38,410 nt of DNA from Gemmatimonadales bacterium (GCA_025934955.1 JAICWE010000032.1:1-38410); one strand, 5' to 3'. Counted from the first letter of the stretch, positions 16,585 to 24,671 are shown. Notes: generated by a model from the letters alone, not told the origin. A program made the numbers and translations.

Positions 16585-17423
16585 GGGCTGCCCGGGCGCG
16601 GTGCGACCGTCGCCGCCGGAAGGAAGCGGTAGCGCGCGAGCAGTTGCTGGCCCGCCGCCGAGCACACCAGCGCCACGAACCCAAGCGCATCCGGGCGATT
16701 CGCGGCGCCGGCGAGCACCGCGATCGGATAGCTCGCCGTCACGGCCGCGGAATCGGGTATCGCCAGCGCGTGCACGGTCCGCGCGACCGAGGGCGAAACA
16801 TCCGAAGTGTAGACGATGCCCGCGTCGGCCTCGCCGAGCTGCACCTTGCCGGCGACGCCGCGCACCGTCTCCTCCTCCGAGACTACGTTGCCGAGCACGC
16901 GGCGCCGGTAATCCGTCGGAAAGCCGCGGAGCGCCGCGAGCCGACCGATCGCTTCGCGCGCGTACCGGCCCGCTGGCACCGCCTCGGCCGCCAGGACCAG
17001 CTTCACACCGGGCCGCGCCAGGTCCTCGAGCCGGCGGATGCCGCCGGGGTTCGCGGCGGGCACGATCACGGTCAGCCGGTTCCGCGCGAACACGACTGCC
17101 GGCGCGTCGAGCAGCCGGCGCTCCGCGACGTACGTCATCCACTGCTGGTCGGCCGAAGCGAAGACGTCGGCCTGGGCGCCCTGGTCGAGCTGTCTCGCGA
17201 GCTGCTGCGAGCCGCCGAAGTCGAGCCGCACGACGGCGCCGGGATGCCGGCGCTCGTACTCCGCCCCCAGCGCGTGGAATGCCTCGGTGAGCGAGGCGGC
17301 GGCGAAGACGACCACCTCGCGCGACTGCGCGTGCTGCGCGTGGTGCGCGCCGGGCGACGTGCCATACGCGGCGAGCAGCGCCGCCGCCGAGCCGACGCGT
17401 CGCGCGACGAAAGCCCGTCGCAC
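16581..17423 (-). CDS. modA: ModA, periplasmic molybdate-binding protein
   Basis: 280 residues from GTG at 17423; the start overlaps the regulator stop by one base (TAGTG). An N-terminal signal region with a weak hydrophobic core (GSAAALLAAYGTSPGAHHAQ) precedes the mature protein. The mature protein begins VVVFAAASLTEAFHALG, the ModA signature whose Ser contacts the oxyanion. It continues with DFGGSQQLARQLDQGAQADV and a YTSDV segment in the second lobe. It captures molybdate in the periplasm for ModB and ModC. The signal peptide is His/Gln-rich near its end, so cleavage after AHA or AQS is a guess. Confidence 0.94.
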   Translation of the reverse strand: MRRAFVARRVGSAAALLAAYGTSPGAHHAQHAQSREVVVFAAASLTEAFHALGAEYERRHPGAVVRLDFGGSQQLARQLDQGAQADVFASADQQWMTYVAERRLLDAPAVVFARNRLTVIVPAANPGGIRRLEDLARPGVKLVLAAEAVPAGRYAREAIGRLAALRGFPTDYRRRVLGNVVSEEETVRGVAGKVQLGEADAGIVYTSDVSPSVARTVHALAIPDSAAVTASYPIAVLAGAANRPDALGFVALVCSAAGQQLLARYRFLPAATVAPRPGSP

Positions 17424-17833
17424 TAGGCGGTCTCCCGCTCCTTGCCGATCATCACCTCAGTGGACTTGATCACGGCGTACACCGTGTCGCCCGCACGGAG
17501 ATCGAGCCGCTCCGCCGAGCGACGCGTGATGACGGACGTCAGCTCCTGATCGCCGATCGCGAGGCGAACCTCCGCCATCAATCCCTCGGCGAGCACCGAG
17601 ATCACCCGCGCGCGGAGCTGGTTTCGGGCGCTGATCTCGATACGGCCGGCCGTCGCTGGCTTGGCCTCCCGCCCGTGGGCGCGGCCGAGCAGCGCTTCCA
17701 ACTCGGCGCGCGGAAAGAGCCAGCGGCGCCCGACCCGGCGACCCGGCAGCTGGCCGGTGCGGGCGAGTCGCTGCACGCGCTTGACGTTGACGTGAAGGAG
17801 CCGGGCGGCTTGTTCTGCGCTCAAAGTATCCAT
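17423..17833 (-). CDS. Mop-domain transcription regulator of the molybdate operon
   Basis: 136 residues. The N-terminal 50 residues form an excisionase/MerR-like helix-turn-helix (LSAEQAARLLHVNVKRVQRL, then GRRVGRRWLFPRAEL). Residues about 68-134 are one Mop domain (ISARNQLRARVISVLAEG; GDTVYAVIKSTEVMIG). Classic ModE joins a LysR-like helix-turn-helix to two Mop units; this is the compact single-Mop form found in other phyla. It is the first gene of the modABC unit with overlapping starts, so autoregulation by molybdate is likely. ATG at 17833 is the first start, and a short AT-richer upstream stretch (17834-17880) would hold the promoter and operator. Confidence 0.88.
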   Translation of the reverse strand: MDTLSAEQAARLLHVNVKRVQRLARTGQLPGRRVGRRWLFPRAELEALLGRAHGREAKPATAGRIEISARNQLRARVISVLAEGLMAEVRLAIGDQELTSVITRRSAERLDLRAGDTVYAVIKSTEVMIGKERETA

Positions 17834-17906
17834 ATGTCACCCAAGAGTACCGCAATATGGGCGCTATGGACCGAGCTGTCCAACTGGAGTTCGAGCGCGG
17901 CCTCGA

Positions 17907-18701
17907 CTAGAAGCTGGCGTGCGCGACGACCGCGGCACCGCCGGGCGAGAGGAGGAAGCGCGGCGGCCGGATGCGGAAGAGCCGCCAATGCCCGTCCACC
18001 AGCTTGGCCGACGCGACGCCGATCGCGGCTCCGAGCACCGTGTCGCTGAGCCAGTGGTCGTCATCGTTGATGCGCGACCACGCCGTTCCAGTGGCAACCG
18101 CGTAGAGCGCGATGTCGGCCGGGACGCTGTGGATGTCGTCCGCGAGCGACGTGGCCATCGCGAACGCCGCCGTCGTGTGCGCCGACGGCAGCGACTGGTC
18201 GCCACTGAAGGGATGGAACTGGAAGGCGCTGGTGGGGCTCTGGTAGGGACGGGCGCGGCCGGTGACCACCTTCGAGCCGCCGGCGGCGATGTAGGCCAGG
18301 CCGATGGACGCGAGCACCCGTCCGCCGGCGCGCGCCAGCCCGCCGTTGTGGCTCAAGAGGCCGACGCCCAGCATCCCGAGACTCACCGCGCCATACACGT
18401 CCGGCTGGCCGACATGCCGGAACACGTCGGAGACGTCGTCGGCGCCGTCGCTGCGGTGGCGCTGGACCGAGTTGCGGAGCGGCTCGTCCGCGGCGCTGAT
18501 GCCGGCCACCGCGCCCGCGGCGAGGAGTCCTTCCCACCAGCGGAGCGGATGGCCTTGGAGCGGCGCGACGGAGGCGGACGTCGGTGTGAGCGGCGGCGGC
18601 GCCGAATCGGCGGCTTGCGCGGTGACGCGCGCCGGCCGGATGCCCGCGACGACGAGGAAAAGCACGGCGCACCGTGCGGCGCGCACACTGGCGTGGGGCA
18701 T
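17907..18701 (-). CDS. PAP2-family phosphatase, exported or membrane-bound
   Basis: 264 residues from ATG at 18701; a TTG three codons earlier is also in frame. The signal peptide or first helix is at 12-28. The three PAP2 motifs are present in order: K-x6-RP (KVVTGRARP), PSAH (DQSLPSAHTTAAFAMA) and SR-x5-H-x3-D (SRINDDDHWLSD). Several hydrophobic helices surround them. The family removes phosphate from lipid phosphates such as phosphatidic acid or undecaprenyl diphosphate, on the outer face of the inner membrane. The substrate is not predictable. It is divergent from the lipoprotein gene at 18760. Confidence 0.9.
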   Translation of the reverse strand: MPHASVRAARCAVLFLVVAGIRPARVTAQAADSAPPPLTPTSASVAPLQGHPLRWWEGLLAAGAVAGISAADEPLRNSVQRHRSDGADDVSDVFRHVGQPDVYGAVSLGMLGVGLLSHNGGLARAGGRVLASIGLAYIAAGGSKVVTGRARPYQSPTSAFQFHPFSGDQSLPSAHTTAAFAMATSLADDIHSVPADIALYAVATGTAWSRINDDDHWLSDTVLGAAIGVASAKLVDGHWRLFRIRPPRFLLSPGGAAVVAHASF

Positions 18702-18712
18702 CGGCTGCAAGC

Positions 18713-18718
18713 TATACT
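18713..18718 (+). promoter_or_regulatory. Possible -10 element for the small lipoprotein gene
   Basis: TATACT stands out in a GC-rich intergenic stretch 42 bases before the ATG of the next gene and matches the sigma-70 -10 consensus at five of six positions. No good -35 hexamer lies 16-18 bases upstream, so this is a weak call. Confidence 0.3.
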
Positions 18719-18759
18719 CGACGCCGGATCACTCAAACCTCTCCGCTCAGGATCGGCTC

Positions 18760-19143
18760 ATGACCCGGCTGTTCGCGCTCACCGCCGCCATCGTCGCCCT
18801 CACCGGCTGTCCCAGCTACGATCGCTACGACAAGCTCGACCGGCAGGACGGCATGGTGAACGCGGACACGTACGCGCGCTATGGCCGCGAGGAAGCCGAG
18901 AAGATCGCCATCGGCCGCGCGTTCGGGCAGGCGCATCACGGCGACGATTCGCTCGACTTCGCGCGGCAGGTCGGCACCGCCGTCGCCTACGCGCACACCA
19001 TGCCCGATGTCGTGGAGGTCCGCGCCGACACCGCCGCGTACTTCCTCACGGTGACGTTCAAGAGCGGATGGCGCGTCGCGGTGCTGCCGATCAGCGATGG
19101 CAAGAAGCCGGCGGAGACGCCCGGCCTCCCCGCCGCGAAGTAG
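18760..19143 (+). CDS. Small lipoprotein of unknown function
   Basis: 127 residues from ATG at 18760; the longer open frame upstream is antisense to the phosphatase. The signal MTRLFALTAAIVALTGC ends in a lipobox with lipidated Cys17. The mature part is charged and Tyr-rich at first (PSYDRYDKLDRQDG), then has a helical EEAEKIAIGRAFGQAHH stretch and ends in short strands (VEVRADTAAYFLTVTF, WRVAVLPI). The C-terminus is Pro/Ala/Lys-rich. It lies 66 bases ahead of cutA in the same direction. No family was recognised. Confidence 0.78.
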   Translation: MTRLFALTAAIVALTGCPSYDRYDKLDRQDGMVNADTYARYGREEAEKIAIGRAFGQAHHGDDSLDFARQVGTAVAYAHTMPDVVEVRADTAAYFLTVTFKSGWRVAVLPISDGKKPAETPGLPAAK

Positions 19144-19209
19144 CCGCGCCCCCGCCCCACCCAGGCGTTCCGCAGTACCGCCGCCGGTCACCTCGACGAG
19201 CGAGATCAT

Positions 19210-19530
19210 ATGGGCTCCTACCTGCACGTCACCACGGCCGTGGACAGCGCGGCCGCCGCCGAGCGCATGGCGGCGGTGCTGGTGGAGGAGCGCCTCGTCG
19301 CCTGCGTGCAGGTCGTGGGACCGGTGCGGAGCACCTATCGCTGGCGCGGCGCCGTCGAGCGCGCCAACGAGTGGCTCTGCCACCTGAAGACGACGGCGGA
19401 GCGCTGGCCCGATGTCGAGGCGCGGGTGCGTGCGCTCCACAGCTATGAGACGCCGGAGATCGTGGCGCTCCCGATCGTCGCGGGCAGCGCGCCGTACCTC
19501 GCCTGGATCGATGCCGAGGTCGGGGAATGA
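19210..19530 (+). CDS. cutA: CutA1 divalent-cation tolerance protein
   Basis: 106 residues, the normal size for the trimeric CutA1 fold. Matching family segments are HVTTAVDSAAAAERMAAVLV, ERLVACVQVVGPVRSTYRW (with the conserved AC-Q and YRW pattern), CHLKTT and the terminal HSYETPEIVALPI. CutA1 is a cytoplasmic protein linked to copper and other divalent metal tolerance; its exact activity is unsettled. The stop overlaps the mgtE start (ATGA), which ties it to magnesium or divalent metal transport. Confidence 0.95.
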   Translation: MGSYLHVTTAVDSAAAAERMAAVLVEERLVACVQVVGPVRSTYRWRGAVERANEWLCHLKTTAERWPDVEARVRALHSYETPEIVALPIVAGSAPYLAWIDAEVGE

Positions 19531-20918
19531 CCGCGACCCCGACGCCGCCAAGCCCCGAGCTGCTCTACCTCCTCGCCGGCGACGAGGAGGAGTTCCAGCT
19601 CGCCTGCGCCGACCTCCGGCCGGCGGACATCGCCGACGCCCTGAACAAGCTCCCGCCCGACGCCGCGGCGCGCGTCCTCGCAGCGCTGCCGTTCAACCGC
19701 GCGGTGCAGCTCTTCGACGAGCCGGAGCTGGAACGGCGCGGCGAGCTGTTCGAACGGCTGGATCAGTCGGCCGCGGTGCCGATCCTCGAGGCGATGTCGT
19801 CCGACCAGCAGGTCGAGCTGTTCCGCGAGCTTCCCGAGCCCGCGCGCGACCGGCTGGTGCACGTGCTCGCCGCGCCGACCCGCGACGCGTTGCGGCTCCT
19901 CCTGCGCTACCCCGAGACCAGCGCCGGCGGCATCATGACGACCGAGTTCGTCGGCGTGCCGGCCGCTTGGACGGTCGAGCGGGTCAAGGCGTACATCCGC
20001 GAGGTGGGCAACGCCAAGGAGACGGTGTACGCCATCTACGTTCTGGATCCCGCGGGCCAGACGCTGCAGCACGTCGTCTCGCTGCGCGAGATCATGATGG
20101 CGGCCGATGCGGACCGGGTGGATGGCGTCGGCGAACAGCGCGAGCCGATCACGGTGCGCCCGCTGACCGATCGTGAGGAAGTCGCGCGCATCATCGGCAA
20201 GTACAACCTGCTCGCCGTCCCGGTGGTGGACGACGCGCGCCACGTCCTCGGCATCGTGACGGTGGACGACATCATAGACGCGCTGGTGAGCGAGACCACC
20301 GAGGACGTGCAGAAGTTCGGCGGCATGGAGGCGCTGGACGAGCCCTACATGCAGATCAGCTTCGGCGCCATGGTGAAGAAGCGCGCGGGCTGGCTCTGCG
20401 CGCTCTTCCTCGGCGAGATGCTGACGGCGACGGCGATGGGCTACTTCGAGACCGAGATCAGCAAGGCGGTGGTGCTGGCGCTGTTCATTCCGCTGATCAT
20501 CAGCTCCGGCGGGAACTCGGGGTCGCAGGCGACGTCCCTCATCATCCGCGCCATGGCAGTACGCGAGGTCACGCTGCGCGACTGGTGGCGGGTCGCCGTG
20601 CGCGAGCTGCCGGCCGGCCTGACGCTGGGCGTGATCCTCGGCGTGATCGGCTTTTTCCGGATCATGCTGTGGCAGAAGCTCGGCTGGTACAACTACGACC
20701 CGCACCACGTGCTGGTCGCCATCACCGTCGCCATCGCGCTGATCGGCGTGGTGACGTTCGGCTCGCTCGCGGGATCGATGCTCCCGTTCCTGCTCCGGCG
20801 TCTCGGCTTCGACCCGGCGAGCGCGTCCGCGCCGTTCGTCGCGACGCTGGTGGACGTCACCGGACTCATCATCTTCTTCAGCATGGCGCTGCTGATCCTC
20901 CGCGGCACGCTCCTGTAG
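19527..20918 (+). CDS. mgtE: MgtE-family magnesium transporter
   Basis: 463 residues. The layout is complete: an MgtE N-terminal helical domain (about 20-130; LPPDAAARVLAALPFNRAVQ), a pair of CBS domains (about 135-265; YNLLAVPVVDDARHVLGIVT), a connecting helix, and five membrane helices (about 290-460). The pore signature is FIPLIISSGGNSGSQATSL. In the family, Mg2+ binding to the N-terminal and CBS region closes the channel when internal Mg2+ is high. No Mg-sensing riboswitch is visible upstream, since the gene is coupled to cutA. Confidence 0.96.
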   Translation: MTATPTPPSPELLYLLAGDEEEFQLACADLRPADIADALNKLPPDAAARVLAALPFNRAVQLFDEPELERRGELFERLDQSAAVPILEAMSSDQQVELFRELPEPARDRLVHVLAAPTRDALRLLLRYPETSAGGIMTTEFVGVPAAWTVERVKAYIREVGNAKETVYAIYVLDPAGQTLQHVVSLREIMMAADADRVDGVGEQREPITVRPLTDREEVARIIGKYNLLAVPVVDDARHVLGIVTVDDIIDALVSETTEDVQKFGGMEALDEPYMQISFGAMVKKRAGWLCALFLGEMLTATAMGYFETEISKAVVLALFIPLIISSGGNSGSQATSLIIRAMAVREVTLRDWWRVAVRELPAGLTLGVILGVIGFFRIMLWQKLGWYNYDPHHVLVAITVAIALIGVVTFGSLAGSMLPFLLRRLGFDPASASAPFVATLVDVTGLIIFFSMALLILRGTLL

Positions 20919-20938
20919 CGCCTTCCGCCGCCTGACGA

Positions 20939-21520
20939 TTACCGGCTGGCGGCAGCGGCCCGGAGTCGCACCTCCACCGGATGCACCACGCGCCCGTCCT
21001 GCTTCGCCGCCGCGTCGAGCGAATCGGCATCCCACATCATCAGCGCCACCCGGTCGGTCGCCGCGGCGAACGTGTCGAGGTCCTGCTTCGAGAGCTCGCG
21101 CTCCTTCAGCGGCCGGTTCTCCAGGTCGGCGTGATACGGATGGTTGTGCCACACGCCCACCAGTCGCGTCACCCCATCGCAGTCCCCCGTCACCGCCAGA
21201 GGCAGCTGCTTCATGTGCAGCGCCGGCCGCCACGCATCGATGACGATGGTGTCGCCCCGCACCTCGCCCTGGAGACAGCCGAGGTATTCGTGCGGCATCG
21301 GCACGGCGGAGAGCATCTTCTGGAGCGAGTTGAGATCGGCCAGCTCGTTCCAGTGCTCGTTGAAGCGGCGGAAGACGGCGCTCATTGAATCGCGCACCGC
21401 CACGTCGAGCACGATCGTGGGCGGGGCAGCGGCCGGCGGGCGGAACGCGGCGCCAAGGCCGGCGAAGGCGGTAGCGACGATCAGCGACCGCGCCCGCCCT
21501 GAACCCAGGTGACGTAGCAT
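20939..21520 (-). CDS. Exported JAMM/MPN-type metallopeptidase-like protein
   Basis: 193 residues from ATG at 21520; a much longer open frame upstream is antisense to the carrier gene. Residues 11-28 are hydrophobic after a basic start, giving a signal peptide or anchor. The JAMM zinc motif is recognisable: Glu78 in HEYLGCLQGE, then His125-x-His127 (VWHNHPYH), and Ser144-x-x-Asp147 (ELSKQD). The spacing between the second His and Ser (16 residues) is longer than the usual seven. JAMM enzymes cleave isopeptide or peptide bonds; most bacterial members are cytoplasmic (RadC-like, or linked to ubiquitin-like or phage proteins). Export would be unusual. It is convergent with mgtE, 20 bases away. 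Confidence 0.78.
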   Translation of the reverse strand: MLRHLGSGRARSLIVATAFAGLGAAFRPPAAAPPTIVLDVAVRDSMSAVFRRFNEHWNELADLNSLQKMLSAVPMPHEYLGCLQGEVRGDTIVIDAWRPALHMKQLPLAVTGDCDGVTRLVGVWHNHPYHADLENRPLKERELSKQDLDTFAAATDRVALMMWDADSLDAAAKQDGRVVHPVEVRLRAAAASR

Positions 21521-21580
21521 GCCGGAAGCTACTCTGCTCGAGGCGTTGCGCGCCTCACCGGAGGCAGCGTAATTGGAGTC

Positions 21581-22921
21581 GTGCGCGTTCCGCGCTTTCC
21601 CCATCCACTCGCTCTCCTCTCCGCCTGCGTTCTGATCGCCGCAGCGCTGAGCTATGTCGTCCCCGCCGGCGCCTACGACCGGCGGGAGGACGCCGCAACG
21701 GCACGCTCGATCGTCGTCGCCGGCTCCTATCACGCCGTGCCGCGCGCGCCGGTCGGTGCATTCCAGGCGGTCGTCGGCATACCCAGGGGCATCGCCGAAG
21801 CGGCGTCGGTGATCGCGCTGGTCTTCCTCGTCGGCGGCGCGTTCGCGGTCGTGGAACGAACCGGCGCGCTCGTGTGGGGCGTGCACCGCCTGATCGGCGC
21901 ACTCGAAGGACGGACGCTTCTGGTGATTCCGCTGGTGTGCCTGGCCTTCGCCGCCGGCGGCGCGCTGGAGAACATGCAGGAGGAGATCATCGCCTTCGTG
22001 CCGGTGCTGGTGGTGCTCACCGGCCGGCTCGGCTTCGAGCCGCTCACCGCGGCGGCGATGAGTGTCGGGGCGGCGGCGGTCGGCTCCGCGTTCAGCCCGG
22101 TGAATCCATTCCAGGTCGGGATCGCGCAGCAGCTCGCGCAGCTCCCGCTCTTCTCCGGCTGGCGCTTCCGCCTGGTGCTGCTGGGCGTCGCGCTGGTGGT
22201 CTGGATCGCGCTCACGATGCGCCATGCGCTCCGAACCCGCCGCGCCGTCGGGGCCACCGCTGCCGAAGCCGCCGCACCGCCGCGGGGGCGCGCCGGGACG
22301 ATTCTGGGACTCGTGATCGTCGCCTTCGCGCTGCTGGTCCTCGGCATGGCGCGGCTGGGCTGGGGCTTCGACGAGCTCTCGGCGCTCTTCCTCATCATGG
22401 GCGTCGCGGCCGGTTTCGTCGCTGGGCTCGGGCTCTCCGGCACCGCGGACGCGTTCGCCGAGGGCTTCCGGGCGATGGCGCCGGCCGCGCTCCTGATCGG
22501 CTTCGCGCGCGCCATCTCCGTCGTCCTCGCCCAGGGACACATCCTCGACACCCTGGTACACGGGCTGGTGACGCCGATCGCCGGGCTGCCGGTGGCGCTC
22601 TCCGCCACCGCGATGGTCGCCGCCCACGTCCTCATCCACGTTCCGGTGCCGAGCGTGAGCGGCCATGCCGTGCTGACGCTGCCGATCCTGGTGCCGATCG
22701 CCGACCTGATCGGGCTGTCGCGCCAGGTGACGGTGCTCGCCTATCAGACCGGCGCCGGCCTCTGCGAGCTGGTGACGCCGACCAATGGCGCGCTGATGGC
22801 GATTCTCGCCGCCGCGGGCGTCCGGTTCGAGGGATGGCTGCGGTTCGCGCTGCCGGCGACGGCCGCGCTCCTGCTGCTCGGCACCGCCGCGGTGTGGCTC
22901 GGCGTGGCGATCGGCTATTAG
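21581..22921 (+). CDS. YfcC/DcuC-family carrier
   Basis: 446 residues from GTG. Ten to twelve membrane helices cover the length. Family-typical segments include ALSYVVPAGAYDR near the N-terminus, GGALENMQEEIIAFVPVLV near 130, GSAFSPVNPFQVGIAQ near 170, and AHVLIHVPVPSVSGHAVLTLPILVP near 350. The family belongs to the ion-transporter superfamily and is annotated as C4-dicarboxylate or basic amino acid carriers; the substrate is not settled. The start has GGAG only two bases before GTG, so the start is not fully secure. It stands alone between a divergent peptidase gene and the GNAT gene. Confidence 0.88.
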   Translation: MRVPRFPHPLALLSACVLIAAALSYVVPAGAYDRREDAATARSIVVAGSYHAVPRAPVGAFQAVVGIPRGIAEAASVIALVFLVGGAFAVVERTGALVWGVHRLIGALEGRTLLVIPLVCLAFAAGGALENMQEEIIAFVPVLVVLTGRLGFEPLTAAAMSVGAAAVGSAFSPVNPFQVGIAQQLAQLPLFSGWRFRLVLLGVALVVWIALTMRHALRTRRAVGATAAEAAAPPRGRAGTILGLVIVAFALLVLGMARLGWGFDELSALFLIMGVAAGFVAGLGLSGTADAFAEGFRAMAPAALLIGFARAISVVLAQGHILDTLVHGLVTPIAGLPVALSATAMVAAHVLIHVPVPSVSGHAVLTLPILVPIADLIGLSRQVTVLAYQTGAGLCELVTPTNGALMAILAAAGVRFEGWLRFALPATAALLLLGTAAVWLGVAIGY

Positions 22922-23089
22922 GGCGGCGGCGTGCGAGCGCGGTCCGCTGCGGCGTCGCCACCACGCGTGACGCGCGGAGGCGCCGACGGAACCCGGCAGC
23001 GTTACGTCAATAAGCGACACCGTGACGAGTACCCGAGACCGGGCCGACGCGGGTGTCGTGACAGTCCTTACAGACAAGCAGAGCCCAAA

Positions 23090-23105
23090 TGGCATTAGTG
23101 TTGCA
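23090..23105 (+). promoter_or_regulatory. Candidate sigma-54 promoter for the GNAT gene
   Basis: TGGCATTAGTGTTGCA matches the -24/-12 consensus closely: TGGCA, a correct gap, then TTGCA, with GG (23091-23092) and GC (23103-23104) at N10 spacing. The start point would be near 23116, about 38 bases before the ATG at 23154. The sequence lies in a 232-bp gap and is visibly AT-richer than its surroundings. Confidence 0.7.
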
Positions 23106-23153
23106 ACGGGGCGCCGCGTACCCCTACAGCAAAGCGTCGTCGGGAGGTGCGGC

Positions 23154-23585
23154 ATGAGCGAGCTGACGATTCGCGAGATGGGCCAGGACGAAGAGTTCAC
23201 CGCCTGGTTCGGCGACCTGCTCGAGATGGAAGCCGAGCGCTCCGGGTCGGGCATCGTGCTGGACGACCGCTATCTCGTGCTGAGCAACGAGATCGGCGAC
23301 TGGATCGGCGGGCTGCGCTACCACCTGCGCGGCGGGGTTGCCCACCTGGTGGACGTCGCCATCGCCCCCGACCACCGGCACCACGGCTACGCCCACCGTC
23401 TCCTCGCCGCCTTCGAAGAGCGCGCCGTTGAGAGCAAGGCCCACTTGGCCGAGTTCTGGACCGACGATCACCGCTCGGAGGGCCTGCTCGCCGCGCTCGG
23501 TTGGCGGCGGGTGATGGAGCGTGAGGGCTACATCGGCGGCCGCACCTGGTCGCTGATGGAAAAGCCCCTCGCTACCCCACCCTGA
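23154..23585 (+). CDS. GNAT-family N-acetyltransferase
   Basis: 143 residues from ATG at 23154, preceded by GGGAGG (23142-23147). An upstream in-frame ATG would place the start ahead of the sigma-54 element, so the later start is preferred. The acetyl-CoA binding motif A is VDVAIAPDHRHHGYAHRLL, and the C-terminal EGLLAALGWRR is motif B. It transfers an acetyl group to an amine; the substrate cannot be predicted. An intrinsic terminator follows, so it is a single-gene unit. Confidence 0.9.
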   Translation: MSELTIREMGQDEEFTAWFGDLLEMEAERSGSGIVLDDRYLVLSNEIGDWIGGLRYHLRGGVAHLVDVAIAPDHRHHGYAHRLLAAFEERAVESKAHLAEFWTDDHRSEGLLAALGWRRVMEREGYIGGRTWSLMEKPLATPP

Positions 23586-23608
23586 ACCGCCGGTCGCTTC
23601 GCCGCCCC

Positions 23609-23642
23609 GGACTAGCCCGCTTGGGCTAGTCCTTTTGTTTTC
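23609..23642 (+). terminator. Intrinsic terminator after the GNAT gene
   Basis: GGACTAGCCC (23609-23618) pairs perfectly with GGGCTAGTCC (23623-23632) over a GCTT loop, followed by TTTTGTTTTC. This is a textbook rho-independent terminator 24 bases after the stop codon. It insulates the desaturase gene that follows. Confidence 0.95.
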
Positions 23643-23696
23643 AGGGCGGCATATTGGGGTGATGTCGAACGTCTTCTCGTTCTTCCGGGATGGCCA

Positions 23697-24671
23697 ATGG
23701 GCGTGAGTGAAGCCGCGCGGGAAATCTGGTCCAAGGTCGAGGTGCTCACGGATCTGGAGGGCACCGTCCGCGACCTCATGGAGGTGCACGAGCGGAAGCG
23801 GGAGCTGTGGTTCCCCGCCGACCTCGTGGGCCCCGGACCGGACGAGTCGCCCGACCGCCACTTCGCCGCGCTCCGCGAGCGCGCCGCCGGCATCCCCGAC
23901 CCCGAGCGCGCGGCGCTCGCCCTCAACATGCTGACCGAGGAGGGGCTGCCGCATTTTCACCGGTTGCTCGCGGTCTACCTCGGAGACGAAAGCCACTGGC
24001 GCCAGTGGAACAACCTGTGGACTGCCGAAGAGGATCGCCACGGCCAGGTGCTGCACGACTACGCGCGGGACACCCGCCTGTTCGACCAGCGCAAGATCGA
24101 GGAGATGCAGTTCGAGTATCTCCGCGCCGGCTTCAATCCGACGTGGGACCGCGACCCGTACCGAGTCTTCGTGTACACCTCGATCCAGGAGCGCGCGACC
24201 CAGCACTCGCACGCGCAGACCGGACTCCGGGTGGCGGAGCACGAGCCGACGCTTGCCGCCATCCTCGACCGCATCGCGCGGGAAGAGGCGCGCCACTTCG
24301 CCTTTTACCGCACGATCTTCGACGAGATCCTCAAGCGCGACCCGGACCAGGCGCTCCACTCCGCGTCATTCATCATGCCGGCGATCGACATGCCCGGCCT
24401 CACGATGCCGGGCTACAAGGACCTGGCCGACGTGATCCGCCGGTCCGGCATCTACGGGCCGCGCGACTACCTGCGCATCGTGCAGGAGCAGATCCGCTAC
24501 TGGAAGATCGAAGGCCTCTCCGGCCTGAGCGAGCTGGGCCGCAAGGCACAGGAGAAGATCGTCGGCATTCCGGATCGGCTGCGGAAGATCGCCGAGTACG
24601 TCGAGACCAAGAGCCGGGCCAAGACGTTCAGCTTCGAGGTCGTGTTCAACCGCGAATTCGCGATGCCATGA
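23697..24671 (+). CDS. Soluble acyl-ACP desaturase (di-iron, plant stearoyl-ACP type)
   Basis: 324 residues, close to the family size. Di-iron ligands are visible as LTEEGLPHFHR (near residue 80), the EExxH in WTAEEDRHGQVLHDYA (near 110), SIQERATQHSHAQ (near 162) and EEARHFAFYR (near 198). The enzyme introduces a cis double bond into a fatty acid on acyl carrier protein using O2 and ferredoxin. It is cytoplasmic; no membrane helix is seen, unlike the membrane DesA type. The C-terminal half (IMPAIDMPGLTMPGYKDLAD) also matches. It is preceded by a terminator and overlaps the next gene (ATGA), so it heads a four-gene unit. Confidence 0.93.
   Translation: MGVSEAAREIWSKVEVLTDLEGTVRDLMEVHERKRELWFPADLVGPGPDESPDRHFAALRERAAGIPDPERAALALNMLTEEGLPHFHRLLAVYLGDESHWRQWNNLWTAEEDRHGQVLHDYARDTRLFDQRKIEEMQFEYLRAGFNPTWDRDPYRVFVYTSIQERATQHSHAQTGLRVAEHEPTLAAILDRIAREEARHFAFYRTIFDEILKRDPDQALHSASFIMPAIDMPGLTMPGYKDLADVIRRSGIYGPRDYLRIVQEQIRYWKIEGLSGLSELGRKAQEKIVGIPDRLRKIAEYVETKSRAKTFSFEVVFNREFAMP

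Noticed and set aside
18694..18709. A GG-N10-GC match as a sigma-54 promoter for the small lipoprotein gene
   Set aside because: It lacks the CAC block and overlaps the start codon of the divergent phosphatase; with this base composition GG-N10-GC alone is expected by chance.
23015..23058. CGACACC/GGTGTCG inverted pair as an enhancer site for the GNAT sigma-54 promoter
   Set aside because: Arms are only seven bases and 30 bases apart, so it is too weak to call as a site.
21521..23254. Upstream extension of the JAMM-type gene to 771 codons
   Set aside because: The extension is antisense to the YfcC carrier and lacks protein-like sequence; a signal peptide begins at 21520.
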